From NCBI RefSeq assembly GCF_000586475.1, contig NZ_BAWJ01000015.1:1-64000 (forward strand): a DNA stretch of 64,000 bases, read 5' to 3'. How positions within the stretch are numbered: the stretch's first letter is position 1; the number at the start of each line of letters is the position of its first letter. Below the pieces are notes generated by a model. It did not search any database. It worked only from the letters and a program-made list of their open reading frames with translations, and was not told where the DNA came from. Shown here piece by piece: positions 19,057-29,841 of this stretch. Origin of the DNA: Psychrobacter sp. JCM 18903 (lineage in GTDB: Bacteria > Pseudomonadota > Gammaproteobacteria > Pseudomonadales > Moraxellaceae). A program made the translations under genes and the position numbers.

Positions 19057-19584
19057 TCAAGCAAGGCGGCTAGGGGCAACAGGTCGTAAAATACGCCATA
19101 ATATTAACCCGTGTACCACCAATAGCAGACTAAATAGAATCAAAGATTGTTCAGGAATGCTCAGTCCCATAAATGTCCACTCAACAGAGGCACATTCGCC
19201 AGAACCTGCAAAAACTTCTTTAAATACTTGCAAAATGGGTAGCGTATCTAACCAATAATCCAGCCCTGGGCCACAAGAAGGTACTTGATCGGCAGGTAGA
19301 TGTTGTAGCCAAACATGACGTCCAGCCACGGCAGTCGCCCAGCCGATACCTGCTAAGCTACCAAGCCATAATACCAGTCTAACTGCCTTAGATTTAGGGT
19401 TGAATAATGCGGCTATCAAAGCAAAACTGCCCATGATTATGAGGCCAATACGCTGAAAAATACACAATGGGCAAGGCGAAAATCCCATATAGCGCTGTAA
19501 AAAAAACAGCGCAAAACTCATACCTATTACGGCTATTATCACCAAAAATATTTGCAAATTGCGGTAAGTGGTCAGCTTTAGCAT
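19057..19584 (-). CDS. dsbB: Disulfide bond formation protein DsbB
   Basis: DsbB is the inner-membrane quinone reductase that reoxidises DsbA. The 175-residue protein has four hydrophobic segments. The first periplasmic loop carries GFSPCPLCIFQRIG with the CPLC pair, and the second loop carries the partner cysteines in QVPSCGPGLDYWL and GSGECASVEWTF. Topology and cysteine positions are complete. No frameshift is seen. It is unlinked to the DsbC-like gene, and no dsbA is in the window. Confidence 0.94.
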   Translation of the reverse strand: MLKLTTYRNLQIFLVIIAVIGMSFALFFLQRYMGFSPCPLCIFQRIGLIIMGSFALIAALFNPKSKAVRLVLWLGSLAGIGWATAVAGRHVWLQHLPADQVPSCGPGLDYWLDTLPILQVFKEVFAGSGECASVEWTFMGLSIPEQSLILFSLLLVVHGLILWRILRPVAPSRLA

Positions 19585-19646
19585 CGGGCAGTTACTCTTA
19601 TAAAGTAGTCATCTATACACGTTAAGTGGCGGTCAGAATTTAGTAT

Positions 19647-19688
19647 TCAAAGCTTAGCAATCAAAGCTCAGCAATCAAAACTTAGCGA
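19647..19688 (+). repeat. Three-unit 14-bp tandem repeat overlapping the gshA stop
   Basis: TCAAAGCTTAGCAA, TCAAAGCTCAGCAA and TCAAAACTTAGCGA follow one another exactly. The third unit includes the gshA stop codon at 19682-19684. Confidence 0.65.
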
Positions 19689-21263
19689 TATTGCTGTAAA
19701 AATCCCATAAAATCTTCAGTTTCGGCTTTTTCAATCTCAGCTTGCTGTAATATTGATTTTTCTGCCAACACTTCATATTTGGCTTGGGTGTTTGGGCTAA
19801 GCGTTTGCTGTAATAAAGACTCACGATGCTGCTGCGCCAAGGTAAAGCCAAGCTGCCATAAGCTGCCTAAACGCTGACTATCAGAGTTTACTTGTGCTGA
19901 AATAGTCGATTCTGAGTGCCCTGCTTTGCCTTGCATTAACGCGACTGCTGCACGGTAATCGTTGCCGCCATAATGCGCATCAAGTAGCGCGGCAAGTGGT
20001 TGCATACGTTCTAAATGCACCAGCATCCAGCTCTCAAGCAGTTGCTCTTCGCCGTTGTTTATAATGTGTAAGCCTTCGCGTCGACCTTCGTTTACCACGC
20101 GCTCAAGATTGATGGCTAGGGTCTCTTCTTCCTCAGGTAATAGATCAGGTGAGTCGCTCAGCAGACAGTACAGCGCCATAACCTCTAAGAAACAGGCGCT
20201 AGACAGACGAATACCGACATCGCTATAAGGGTCTAGATCGATTGCACGGAACTCAACATAGGCGATACCGCGGCGCTCTAATGCTTCGGTCGGTGTCTCG
20301 CCACTCATCGCGATTTGTTTGGGACGAATAGGGCTATAGTATTCATTTTCTATTTGTAAAATATGATTGTTGATTTGGATAGGGTTGCCATCGGCATCAT
20401 CTAAGCCAAGCTTGGCAAAGCTTTCGTGCGGAGTCTGAATCGCACGGCGCAGTCCATCGACATACTCTGGCAGATAGTTATAACGAATATCGAGCTGTTC
20501 TTGCACACTATTGGTATAACCGAGCTTGCCCATACGTAGGCTAGTGGCAGCAGGCTTATAATAAGTTGAGTCGTTCAGTAGCTCTAAATCATGCTCACGA
20601 CCAGCTAAGAAACAAGGACAAACGCTAGGCTAGCACCCAGTAAATACAGTACCAAACTGGTCAAACGCTTAAAGTTACGGATGAGCCTAAGTACTTTTCG
20701 TTTTTAAATTCTGTCAGGGTTTGCGCTTGTGCAGCAGGTATTTCAGCTTGCCAAACTTCAAATAACCCGTCGCCAAAAGACAAGTTATAATGCAAACCTG
20801 CAATTGTTTGCATGCGGCGACCATAGCGAATACCAAGCCCGCTACGGTATAGCGTCTTGAGCTTACCCGTATTAGAGCTGCCATAATCAGCCAGTGGGAT
20901 GTCTTCATCATTCGATGACAGCATACAAGGCATAGACAGCGGCCACATCAGCTCACCTTCAGGCATGGCTTGATAGACCAATACATGCAACTGACGCAGC
21001 ATGTTTAGCGTCTCTTTTGGTGAGGTTTTGGGGTCAGTAATTAGCTCAAGTAGGCTTTCTGAATAATCAGTTGTGATAAACGGATGGGTGAGCTTTGAGC
21101 CAAGTTTGGCTGGATGCGGCGTCTGAGCCAAGTAGCCATCGGGTCTTACGCGCAGACCTTCTTTTTCGATACCGCGGAGCATGCCCGTTAAATGCTTGCT
21201 ATCAAACCAATTAGGAATGTCAAAATTCACAAAGCTACTCGCAAAATTACTCATAATAGTCAT
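19682..21263 (-). CDS. gshA: Glutamate-cysteine ligase (two apparent frameshifts)
   Basis: GshA makes gamma-glutamylcysteine, the first step of glutathione synthesis. Recognisable segments are MLRGIEKEGLRVRPDG, ITTDYSESLLELITDP, AGLHYNLSFGDGLFE, the middle ATSLRMGKLGYTNS and VEFRAIDLDPYSDVGI, as in proteobacterial class I enzymes. Breaks lie near 20686 and 20620; restoring one base at each gives KYLGLIRNFKRLTS and SLAFCPCFLAGREHDLEL, linking the two halves. Corrected length is about 528 residues. The first ATG at 21263 or the next at 21254 could be the start. The C-terminal stop lies inside a tandem repeat. Confidence 0.9.
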
Positions 21264-21484
21264 CTATTGTTATTTATTATGGCGGCTCAAAACACGACTG
21301 GCGTTTGACCATAATGAAGGTAAATATTGGATTAAGAATGCCGTCAGTTTAGCTCAAAGCTGCCCTGAAAACCACGGACAATTACAAATACGATAAGCTT
21401 TACAGGCGCTCATTCATCTTGATTTTAATAGGTATTTCCATAAAAAATTTTATGCACAGCGCGTTACTGTTTTCTAAAAAACGC

Positions 21485-21522
21485 ATAAAACAAGAAGCAT
21501 CTACCTACGAGATAGATGCTTC
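21485..21522 (-). terminator. erpA terminator
   Basis: A 10-bp perfect stem (GAAGCATCTA with TAGATGCTTC) is followed on the reverse strand by TTGTTTTA. It lies about 80 bases past the erpA stop. Confidence 0.55.
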
Positions 21523-21603
21523 AAAAGTACGACGTTAAGCGGTTTATGATAGCGTTGACTAACGAGGAAGGTATCTTGATCAAAAGTCATGCGTCTCGCC
21601 AAC

Positions 21604-21984
21604 TTAAATAGAGAAGGATGAGCCACAGCCACACGTGGTGGTGGCATTTGGATTGGTGACGATAAAGCGTGCGCCCTCTAACCCCTCAGTATAGTCAACG
21701 GTAGAGCCTTGTAAGTACTGATAGCTTAGTGAATCGACGACCAAGGTCACATCGTCATTATCAAAATTGGCATCGTCTTCATTGAGCTCATTGGCGAAGT
21801 TAAAGCCGTAAGAAAAACCTGAGCAGCCGCCGCCCGTCACATAGACACGCAACATCAGATCGCTGTCGCCTTCTTCTTCACGTAGACGGCGCACCTTTTG
21901 TGCAGCGCTATCGGTTAAGCTTAAAACAGTTGGGTCTACTGGCTGGCTGGCGCTTGGATTAAATTGGTTGGCTGATTCGTTCAT
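21604..21984 (-). CDS. erpA: Iron-sulfur cluster insertion protein ErpA
   Basis: This A-type carrier delivers Fe-S clusters to target enzymes. The 126-residue protein contains [17 protein letters not shown] and the three ligand cysteines in [13 protein letters not shown] and [12 protein letters not shown], with standard spacing. The frame is open upstream to 22077, but the ATG at 21984 has a GAGGTA ribosome site and matches the family start. The N-terminal 20 residues are Asn/Ser/Pro-rich. No other isc genes are near. Confidence 0.92.
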   Translation of the reverse strand: MNESANQFNPSASQPVDPTVLSLTDSAAQKVRRLREEEGDSDLMLRVYVTGGGCSGFSYGFNFANELNEDDANFDNDDVTLVVDSLSYQYLQGSTVDYTEGLEGARFIVTNPNATTTCGCGSSFSI

Positions 21985-22451
21985 ATCTACCTCAGTTGCT
22001 AGGATCAAATGCGGTCGTCCAGTTAGGGTTTGCAATGAAATAGTTGCAAATAAAGATACGCACGGCGTTTGATTCAATTGGGTGCTGTTATTATGGCGCT
22101 GCTATTGGTATGACTAATGGCGCATTATAAATATGATATCTGTGTCATTACAACGATTTGGTTGATAACGGGCACTTATTTCATCGCAGTATATCATAAT
22201 GGGGGTATTGATTCGTTTGTCAAGAGTGACGCTACTGGCTGAAGGTGGCTGATTGATACTAGTGGTTATTATCCCCATAAACTCATGCTAAGAGAAAGAC
22301 TTTTTGTGCGAATAAACACTTGGTTTTGAAATAGTTATTTAATCGTTTGCCTATGGGGCAAGCGTTTGAAATAATAGCCGCCAGTTAACATGCCAGATGT
22401 GTGTTTTTTATTGCCTTATATTTTATATTACTGTTGAGTTGAAGAGATTAT
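21985..22451. other. Divergent intergenic region between erpA and the ABC-F gene
   Basis: About 467 bases without a supported ORF. It must contain promoters for both divergent genes, but none matches consensus clearly by eye. Confidence 0.5.
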
Positions 22452-24471
22452 ATGATCGAATTTAAAGACGTTGGTGTTCGCCGTGATGGTCGTGAGTTGT
22501 TTGCAGGGGCAAGCTTCCAGCTACATCCGGGCCACAAAGTTGGCTTGACGGGCAACAACGGCACCGGCAAATCTACTTATTTGCCTTATTGTTGACGCGA
22601 ATGGGCAGAGGAGATACCGAGGTCACGCTTGATAGAGGTGAAGTCAGTATTCCTGATAGCTGGCATGTGGCACACATGGCTCAGGAAGTCGGCGCTACGA
22701 CGCAGTCTGCAATCGATTATGTATTGAGCGGTGATGAGCAGTGGTATGAGATTAATGCTTCTTTGAATGATTTGAGTAGCGTCAGTGATGAGCAGATCGG
22801 GGTATTGCATCAGCAATTTGATGAAATTGATGGCTATCGTACGCCGACTAAAGCGGCACAAATTATGGCAGGTCTTGGTTTTAATACCAGCCAGCATGAA
22901 TTACCCGTAGAAGGGTTTTCGGGTGGTTGGCGCATGCGTCTAAACCTTGCCAAAACCTTGATGAGCCGTGCAGACTTAATGTTACTCGATGAGCCGACCA
23001 ACCATTTGGATTTGGATGCGATTTTGTGGCTTGAGACTTGGATCAATGCCTATACTGGTCTGGTCATCGTCATCTCGCATGACCAAGCTTTTTTGGATGC
23101 TACGGTCGGTCATATCTTGCATGTTGAACAACAAAAAATCACTCTTTATACCGGTAATTATCAGCAGTTTATTCGCACCCGTCATGAGCGTATGGCACAG
23201 CAGCAGCAAGCGTTTGAAAAACAAGAAGCGACCAAAGCACATTTGGATGACTTTATTCGTCGTTTCCGTGCCAAAGCCAGTAAAGCTAAGCAAGCACAAA
23301 GCCGTATCAAGCAGCTTGAGCGCATGGCTGAGCTGTCACCGATGATGGCGGACAACCCGTTCTCTTTCCGCTTTTATGAGCCAGCAAATATGAGCTCACC
23401 ACTGATTGAGCTGACCAAAGCGGATATTGGCTATAGCGATACGCCACTTCTATATAATGCCAATGTGCAAGTAACGCCGGATACGCGTCTTGGCTTGCTA
23501 GGTATGAATGGCGCAGGTAAGTCGACACTGATTAAAGCACTGGTCGGCGAGCTTGGCGTATTAACAGGGACGTATCGTGTTTCGGATACCTTAAAATTAG
23601 GCTATTTTAACCAGCATCAAATGGATATCTTGGATGCCAAGCCACGCCGATAGAGATGTTGCGTCGTCTAGCCGGTAAAACCTCTGATGCGATGCTACGC
23701 TCATTTTTAGGCAGTTTTGACTTCCGCGGTGAGCGTATCGATACGCCGAGTGAGCTATTCTCTGGTGGCGAGCGTGCGCGCTTAACGTTAGCTTTGATCG
23801 TTTGGCAACGTCCGAACGTTCTGGTACTCGATGAGCCAACCAACCATTTGGACTTACAAATGCGCCAAGCGTTGACCATCGCCTTGCAAGGATTTGAGGG
23901 GGCAGTGGTACTGGTTTCGCATGATCGTGAGTTGATTGCCAACGTCTGTGATGAGCTGTTTTTGGTACATGATGGTCAAATCGAGGAATTCGATGGTGAC
24001 ATCAGCGACTACGGTAAGTGGCTGGCAGAAAAGCGTAAGCAAGAGAACTCATCAGATAAAAGTACCAGTAAGAAGAAAAGTAAAAAAGAGAGTAAGAAAT
24101 TCGTTTCACGTGAAACAGATAATGGTCAAGTGAGTAATAAAGCACCTGATAATTCATCAAAAAGTAAAGCGACGACGCCTACGCTTAGTAAAGATGCGCA
24201 GCGCAAATTGGCGGCTGAACAACGCAAACTCACCGCGCCTATTCGCCGTGAGATAGAAGAAATAGAAAAGGCATTGGCTAAAATTGATGGACAGCTTGTG
24301 ACGCTTGAAGAAAAACTGGCTGATACGGATTTGTATGAAGAAGGTCGCAAGTCTGATTTGCTGTTATTACTTAACGAGCAAACGGCATTGCAGCAGCAGC
24401 ACAGTGACAATGAAGAAAAACTATTGCTTTTGATGACGACATTAGAAGAAATGGAAGCGGGTTTTGAGTAG
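22452..24471 (+). CDS. YheS-type ABC-F ATPase (two apparent frameshifts)
   Basis: ABC-F proteins bind the ribosomal E site and act on stalled or special translation states. There are two ATPase domains: the first with GNNGTGKST, SGGWRMRLNLAKTLM and LLDEPTNHLDLDAI, the second with GMNGAGKSTLIKAL, SGGERARLTLALIVW and LDEPTNHLDLQMR. The linker with FRAKASKAKQAQSRIKQLE marks the YheS group. A Lys/Ser-rich spacer and a C-terminal coiled coil follow. Breaks lie near 22577 (TT for TTT) and 23639 (AA for AAA); corrected length is about 674 residues. The ATG at 22452 gives the usual MIEFKDVGVRR start. It lacks transmembrane segments, so it is not a transporter. Confidence 0.9.
24102..24117. promoter_or_regulatory. 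parS-like palindrome inside the ABC-F gene
   Basis: CGTTTCACGTGAAACA matches 15 of 16 positions of TGTTTCACGTGAAACA, including the central CACGTG and both GTTTC/GAAAC arms. Together with the site at 4501 it suggests a dispersed parS cluster. Confidence 0.55.
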
Positions 24472-24544
24472 AGAGCTGTTCACTATAGTAAATAGCAGGT
24501 TTTGATTGTTTTTTAAGCTATTTTTACTTGATAAAGACAGTCAC

Positions 24545-24577
24545 AAAAAAGGGAGAGCGCTGGCTCTCCCTTTTTTA
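24545..24577. terminator. Bidirectional terminator between the ABC-F and RlpA-like genes
   Basis: AAAAAAGGGAGAGC and GCTCTCCCTTTTTT form a perfect stem with a 4-base loop, T-rich on both strands. It serves the convergent genes at 22452 and 24583. Confidence 0.9.
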
Positions 24578-24582
24578 TTACG

Positions 24583-24945
24583 TTATTCCTTACGGTATTT
24601 ACCATCACCATAAGACAGTATTTCCATTGTGGTCGTACATAACTGACAGTTTATTTGACCAGCAGCGGCTTTCGATAAATCCAAAATACGACCCCGAATG
24701 AAAGGGCCTCTATCGGTGATTTTTACGATTACACTCTGCTTTGTCTTCTTGTTGGTCACTTGTACCTTCGTACCAAACGGCAACGTGCGATGCGCAGCGG
24801 TCAAAGAGTTCATGTTGAAGATACTACCACTAGCAGTGCGTTTACCGTGGAATTGACTACCGTAATAACTGGTGTTTCCAGCAAAAACGGTGGTACTCAG
24901 CAATAGTGATAATGTGATAACCAAAGACTTGATTAAATAAGACAT
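24583..24945 (-). CDS. RlpA-like double-psi beta-barrel protein
   Basis: The 120-residue protein has a cleavable signal peptide (LVITLSLLLSTTVFAG) and an RlpA-type domain: SYYGSQFHGKRTASGS, LTAAHRTLPFGTKVQVTN and KITDRGPFIRGRILDLSKAA. The conserved Asp of the DRGPF motif is present. RlpA proteins act in peptidoglycan cleavage, usually on denuded glycan strands at the septum. This is a short single-domain form without a SPOR domain, so septal targeting is not expected. Two cysteines (CQLC) near the C-terminus could form a disulfide. Confidence 0.88.
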   Translation of the reverse strand: MSYLIKSLVITLSLLLSTTVFAGNTSYYGSQFHGKRTASGSIFNMNSLTAAHRTLPFGTKVQVTNKKTKQSVIVKITDRGPFIRGRILDLSKAAAGQINCQLCTTTMEILSYGDGKYRKE

Positions 24946-25517
24946 TTAATACCTTTAAGCAATTTATAAAATAGACAGATACACTTGCCTATGTTATTCA
25001 TACTCCCTATGAGTATAAATAATATATTCATTTTACAACACATACTTTGTCATATTCTTACGGTTCTGTAAAAGAACTACCAAGGTCAAAATGCTCATTT
25101 ATGCACGCTAGCTATTAAATACCAGTGATCTGTATGTAATTGTTTTAAATAATGATTTACATTGTTAATGGTATTTTTGGCTTGACTCTCTATTTTTTCA
25201 TTAGGGCGAGTGTTAAATTGATATGACGTCTGTGGCTATCAAAGAATAATAATGTCAGAATCATAGAGAAATATGCCAATGCAGTGACAAAGGCGAATCA
25301 TAATGTATTAAGTGCCTCAAACAACTTAAACACTGCTGTTGTTCGGCACTATTACTGGTAATATTTGTATAACGGTATTGAATTTTTATATTACTATCAT
25401 TATTAGATAGACTATCGTTACCACCTGTTATGTCGCAGTTGAATAAATTTCCGTACCATATCGTTTAAAATGGGCATACCAGTATCATTAACATGCTTTT
25501 ATGTTGAGGACAAAAAC
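24946..25517. other. Divergent intergenic region upstream of cbpA
   Basis: About 570 bases, AT-rich, with no supported ORF, tRNA or strong inverted repeat. Promoters for the RlpA-like gene and cbpA must lie here. Confidence 0.5.
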
Positions 25518-26501
25518 ATGGCAGAGAAAAATTACTATGACATTTTAGGGGTCAAAAAAGACGCGTCAGCTGCAGATATTAAAAAAAGATACCGTAAGCT
25601 TGTCCGTCAATATCACCCTGATGTGAGCGATGATCCAGATGCAGACAATAAGATTGCTGAGATTAATAATGCTTACGAAACCATTAGAGATAAAGAAAAG
25701 CGTGCCGAATATGACGCCATGCTAGACAATCCCTTTGCTGGTCAAAGTGGTGGTTTTGGTGGTCAATCTGCAAGTGGCGGGCAAGGCGGCTATCGTTGGG
25801 AAGATATCAAAGATCAGTTTGGTGAAGGCGAAGCTTATGGCGATGGTGGCTTCCGCTTCGATGACATCTTTTCGGCATTTGGTCGCGGTGCACGTGGTTC
25901 AGCGGGAGGCCAATCGCAGCGTGGTGGTTTTGGCTCGCAAGATAGCAAAGGTCAAGATCAACATGCAGAGATTACGGTTGATTTGGCGTCCGTTTATAAT
26001 GGCGACGACTACAGCATTAAGTTGAATGTCCCTATTCGTCAACCGAATGGCAGTGTCGAGTATGACAACAAAACGCTGAAAATTAAAATCCCTAAAGGCA
26101 TCACTGATGGCAAGCAAATTCGCTTAGCAGGGCAAGGTGCCGCTGGTATTGGTGGCGGTAAAAACGGCGATTTATTTTTAAAAGTAAAAATCCGTCATGC
26201 AGACAATATCCGTATCGAAGGCGCTGATGTTTATCAAACCGTCAATATAGCGCCATGGGAAGCGGCGTTGGGTGAAAAAATCAACGTCAGTACGCCAGCT
26301 GGTACGCTTGCTGTGACTGTGCCTAAGAACAGCAAGTCTGGTAGCAATTTACGCCTAAAAGGTAAAGGTATCCCTGCTAAGCAAGCGGGTGATTTGTATC
26401 TAACCTTAAACATCGTGAACCCTGATATCAGCACTGAGGCTGCGACCCAAGCTTATGAGCAACTAAAACAAGCCTTTGCCGATATCAATATTAGTCGTTA
26501 A
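25518..26501 (+). CDS. cbpA: Curved-DNA-binding / DnaJ-like co-chaperone CbpA
   Basis: CbpA is a type II Hsp40 that works with DnaK and can bind curved DNA. The J-domain spans residues 1-70 with VRQYHPDVSDDPDA containing HPD. A long Gly/Gln-rich linker follows, then two C-terminal substrate-binding domains; the zinc fingers of true DnaJ are absent. The start at 25518 follows GAGGAC and was preferred to the in-frame ATG 48 bases upstream. The 327-residue length fits the family. The cbpM gene follows 92 bases downstream. Confidence 0.92.
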   Translation: MAEKNYYDILGVKKDASAADIKKRYRKLVRQYHPDVSDDPDADNKIAEINNAYETIRDKEKRAEYDAMLDNPFAGQSGGFGGQSASGGQGGYRWEDIKDQFGEGEAYGDGGFRFDDIFSAFGRGARGSAGGQSQRGGFGSQDSKGQDQHAEITVDLASVYNGDDYSIKLNVPIRQPNGSVEYDNKTLKIKIPKGITDGKQIRLAGQGAAGIGGGKNGDLFLKVKIRHADNIRIEGADVYQTVNIAPWEAALGEKINVSTPAGTLAVTVPKNSKSGSNLRLKGKGIPAKQAGDLYLTLNIVNPDISTEAATQAYEQLKQAFADINISR

Positions 26502-26593
26502 TGGCCGCTAAAAATTACTCACATTGAAACACTGTAATAGAGATGAAGACCATACGATAACGATGAAATAAAGAGCAAACGAGGATAATAGCT

Positions 26594-26917
26594 ATGAAAC
26601 ACTCGCCTGAATTTACCGACATTATCATGAGCTTGGATGAGCTGGTATCTGCCTGTGGCCAAGAGCGCCAATGGGTCATCGAATTGATTGAAGAGGACAT
26701 CATCGAATATGATGTACCAGAACGTGAGCAGTTCACTGGTTATCAGCTGACGACAGTGCGCCGTGCCTCGCGCCTTAGCCGCGACTTTGAAGCCAGTGTT
26801 CCTGCGATTGGCTTGATACTTGAGCTATTGGATGAGCTCGAACAATTACGCCAATTTAGACGCCAATTAGACATGCAGACACCAGTGATTGAAATCGAAA
26901 TCGATCATTTAAAATAA
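26594..26917 (+). CDS. cbpM: Chaperone modulator CbpM
   Basis: CbpM binds the J-domain of CbpA and inhibits it. The 107-residue protein has the MerR-like helix pattern of the family (SLDELVSACGQERQWVIELIE, then FTGYQLTTVRRASRLSRDFE) and a hydrophobic helix VPAIGLILELLDELEQLR. Its position directly behind cbpA is the conserved arrangement. The ATG at 26594 is preceded by GAGGA. Confidence 0.9.
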   Translation: MKHSPEFTDIIMSLDELVSACGQERQWVIELIEEDIIEYDVPEREQFTGYQLTTVRRASRLSRDFEASVPAIGLILELLDELEQLRQFRRQLDMQTPVIEIEIDHLK

Positions 26918-26954
26918 TTTATTTCCCCTTTATTCAGTACATAAAAAATCAGCA

Positions 26955-26988
26955 CAAAAAAGGGTCTCTAAAATGAGACCCTTTTTTT
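26955..26988. terminator. Bidirectional terminator between cbpM and sstT
   Basis: AAAAAAGGGTCTC and GAGACCCTTTTTTT form a 13-bp stem with a 6-base loop. Convergent genes lie on each side. Confidence 0.9.
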
Positions 26989-27008
26989 GCAAATAATATA
27001 TTTAGCGT

Positions 27009-28211
27009 TTAACGCGCATATTTTGGATCAGCTGCTGCGGTAAACAGTACATCCGTTGAAGAGTTCAACGCCGTTTCTGCCGAATCCTGTATCACACCAA
27101 TAATAAAGCCAATCGCTACCACTTGCATGGCGATATCATTTGGAATGCTAAATAAGCTTGCTGCCAATGGAATTAAGAGTAATGAACCACCAGCGACACC
27201 AGAGGCACCGCAGGCACTAATGGTTGCAACCAAACTGAGTAGCAGTGCTGAGGCAAAGGTCACTTCAATACCGAGTGTATGCGCGGCTGCAAGCGTTAAG
27301 ACGTTAATCGTAATCGCCGCGCCGGCCATATTAATGGTCGCACCCAGTGGAATCGTCACCGAATAAGTATCTTCGTGTAGACCCAGTTTGCGAGCAAGGT
27401 TCATATTGACCGGAATGTTGGCAGCCGAGCTACGCGTAAAGAATGCGGTAATCCCTGACTCACGCAAGCACTTGAATACTAGCGGATAAGGGTTTTTGCC
27501 CGTTTTGATCAGTACAATAATAGGGTTAGCAATCAAAGCGATGAATAGCATACAACCAACCAGTACCATCAAGATACGCGCATAACCTGCCAAAGCCGCA
27601 AAGCCTGTCTCAGCGACGGTGTTGGCGACCAAACCCAATATACCAAAAGGTGCTAGGGCAATGACCCACTTCACCACTTGGGAGATGGCGTCAGAAAAAT
27701 CACCGACCACAGTGCGTGTGGTATCACTGGCTTGGCGCAGTGCGAAACCGATGATAATTGCCCACGCTAAAATACCAATATAGTTGGCTTCAGCGATGGC
27801 ATTAACAGGATTGGCAACCAGGTTTAGTAGTAGATTGGTCAGTACTTCTTTGAGGTTGGCTGGTGGGACTTGCTCAATTGTGGCGTTGACCAATACCAGT
27901 TCTGTCGGGAATAAAAAGCTCGCGCCAACAGCAGTCAGTGCGGCTAAAAAAGTGCCAAACATATACATGATAAGCACAGGCTTGACGTAAACCTCATTAC
28001 CGCTGCGATGTTGGCTAATGGCCGCCATGACCAACACAAATACCAGTATCGGTGCAACGGCTTTTAGTGCTCCTACAAATAAGGTACCCAACAATCCTAA
28101 GGCAATACCGATATCTGGTGCCAACCAACCTATCAATACTCCCACTATCAAACCGATAATAATAAGTGGTACTAGACCAATGCGCTTATACATCGCAAAA
28201 AATGAATACAT
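27009..28211 (-). CDS. sstT: Serine/threonine:Na+ symporter SstT, copy 1
   Basis: SstT imports serine and threonine with sodium and belongs to the dicarboxylate/amino acid:cation symporter family. The 400-residue protein has about eight membrane helices and the two hairpin signatures: [17 protein letters not shown] and [20 protein letters not shown]. The C-terminal helix carries [18 protein letters not shown]. No frameshift is seen. A second, very similar copy lies immediately upstream on the same strand (28428-29629). One difference is [11 protein letters not shown] here versus [11 protein letters not shown] in copy 2. Confidence 0.93.
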   Translation of the reverse strand: MYSFFAMYKRIGLVPLIIIGLIVGVLIGWLAPDIGIALGLLGTLFVGALKAVAPILVFVLVMAAISQHRSGNEVYVKPVLIMYMFGTFLAALTAVGASFLFPTELVLVNATIEQVPPANLKEVLTNLLLNLVANPVNAIAEANYIGILAWAIIIGFALRQASDTTRTVVGDFSDAISQVVKWVIALAPFGILGLVANTVAETGFAALAGYARILMVLVGCMLFIALIANPIIVLIKTGKNPYPLVFKCLRESGITAFFTRSSAANIPVNMNLARKLGLHEDTYSVTIPLGATINMAGAAITINVLTLAAAHTLGIEVTFASALLLSLVATISACGASGVAGGSLLLIPLAASLFSIPNDIAMQVVAIGFIIGVIQDSAETALNSSTDVLFTAAADPKYAR

Positions 28212-28338
28212 CCTTACCCCTACAATCTAATGAATAATAAAAGAGATCAAGCCATTTTATGTTTTTTTGCTTTACTAGTCTCATACTCGTATACAGGTAA
28301 GATTCGTAAAACAGAATAAAAATGGGTAAAGTATAACC

Positions 28339-28365
28339 AAAAAAAGGGCAGTTAAGCCCTTTTTT
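28339..28365 (-). terminator. Terminator between the two sstT copies
   Basis: AAAAAAAGGGC and GCCCTTTTTT close a 6-base loop. On the reverse strand the stem is followed by a T run, so it should end the copy-2 transcript. Confidence 0.8.
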
Positions 28366-28427
28366 ATTTTTATACCTATCAATTTAAGATGATTGGTTTG
28401 TTATGGTCGTCTTTAACAGATCCAACA

Positions 28428-29629
28428 TTAGCGTGCATATTTTGGATCAGCAGCGGCAGTAAACAAGACGTCTGTTGATGAGTTCAATGCGGTCTCTGCG
28501 GAGTCTTGCAGCACACTAATAATAAAGCCAATAGCCACCACTTGTAGCGCAATATCATCAGGAATATTGAATAAACTGGCTGCCAAAGGAATGAGTAGTA
28601 ATGAGCCACCAGCGACGCCAGAGGTACCGCCAGCACTGATTGTAGCGACTATACTTAGCAGTAATGCTGAGCCAAAGGTCACTTCAATACCGAGTGTATT
28701 CGCGGCTGCAAGGGTTAACACATTAATAGTAATAGCGGCACCTGCCATATTAATAGTGGCGCCTAATGGCAGGGTGACTGAATAAGTATTCTCATGCAAC
28801 CCTAATTTGCTGGCAAGGTTCATATTGATAGGAATGTTGGCAGCAGAGCTACGGGTAAAAAACGCAGTAATACCAGATTCACGTAAGCAGGTGAATACCA
28901 GTGGATAAGGGTTTTTACCCGTTTTTAAGTATACGAGGAGAGGGTTCGTCACCAAAGCAATAAACAACATGCAGCCTATCAATACTAGCAAAATTCGTGC
29001 ATAGCCCAATAGCGCAGCAAAGCCAGTATCAGCGACGGTATTGGCGACTAATCCCAAGATACCAAAAGGTGCTAGCGCGATGACCCATTTGACTACTTTT
29101 GAGATGGCATCTGCAATGTCATTGACAGTGCTGCGAGTCGTCTCGCCAGCTTGTCGTAGCGCAATGCCGATGATAACGGCCCAAGCTAATATACCGATAT
29201 AATTAGCATTGGCTAGGGCAGCAACTGGATTGGCGACGAGACTGAGTAATAAATTATTCAATACTTCTTTTAAGTTTGCTGGCGGTACTTGCTCGATGGT
29301 CGCATTCACTAACGTCAATTCGGTTGGGAATAAAAAGCTGGCACCAACAGCGACCAAAGCGGCTATAAAAGTGCCTATCAGATATAAAAACAGCACCGGT
29401 TTTACATAGACCTTATTACCGCTACGATGTTGACAGATAGCAGCCATCACTAAGAAAAACACCAATATAGGGGCAACGGCTTTTAGGGCACCTACGAACA
29501 GGGTCCCCAAAATCCCTAAGGCAATACCCACACTTGGCGCCAGCATCCTATCAAAGTACCTAGTACTAAACCGATAACAATCAGCGTTACCAATCCGATT
29601 CGTTGGTACATCGCTATTAATGAATGCAT
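28428..29629 (-). CDS. sstT: SstT-like serine/threonine symporter, copy 2 (apparent frameshift)
   Basis: This copy is collinear with the downstream sstT over its whole length and shares [11 protein letters not shown], the [20 protein letters not shown] hairpin and the C-terminal [14 protein letters not shown]. The N-terminus begins [19 protein letters not shown] and loses frame near 29544. Adding one base gives [14 protein letters not shown] and a 401-residue protein. Tandem paralogs suggest duplication followed by divergence, possibly in substrate range or expression. The ATG at 29629 follows AGGGG by about 5 bases. Confidence 0.9.
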
Positions 29630-29661
29630 TTTTACCCCTTTAGTCCATTTGGAAATAAATA

Positions 29662-29691
29662 TTAGCTTAACAATCGTTAGCTTAACGACCG
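29662..29691 (+). repeat. Two-unit 15-bp tandem duplication upstream of sstT copy 2
   Basis: TTAGCTTAACAATCG is followed directly by TTAGCTTAACGACCG, 13 of 15 identical. It lies in the promoter-side spacer of the copy-2 gene. Confidence 0.55.
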
Positions 29692-29800
29692 AAGGATGTT
29701 AGCATTTTTTGTGATAAGCGCCTACTGACAGATTTTATAAGGCAGTAGCAATAACGTACTTATAAGCCTCTAAGAATTTTAAAAGTCAAAATTTAAGCAC

Positions 29801-29824
29801 AAAAAAACGCCATGACTGGCGTTT
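29801..29824 (-). terminator. holC terminator
   Basis: On the reverse strand AACGCCAG-type and TGGCGTT arms form a short stem followed by seven T residues, about 18 bases past the holC stop. Confidence 0.7.
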
Positions 29825-29841
29825 GATTTTGTAATAGAAGA

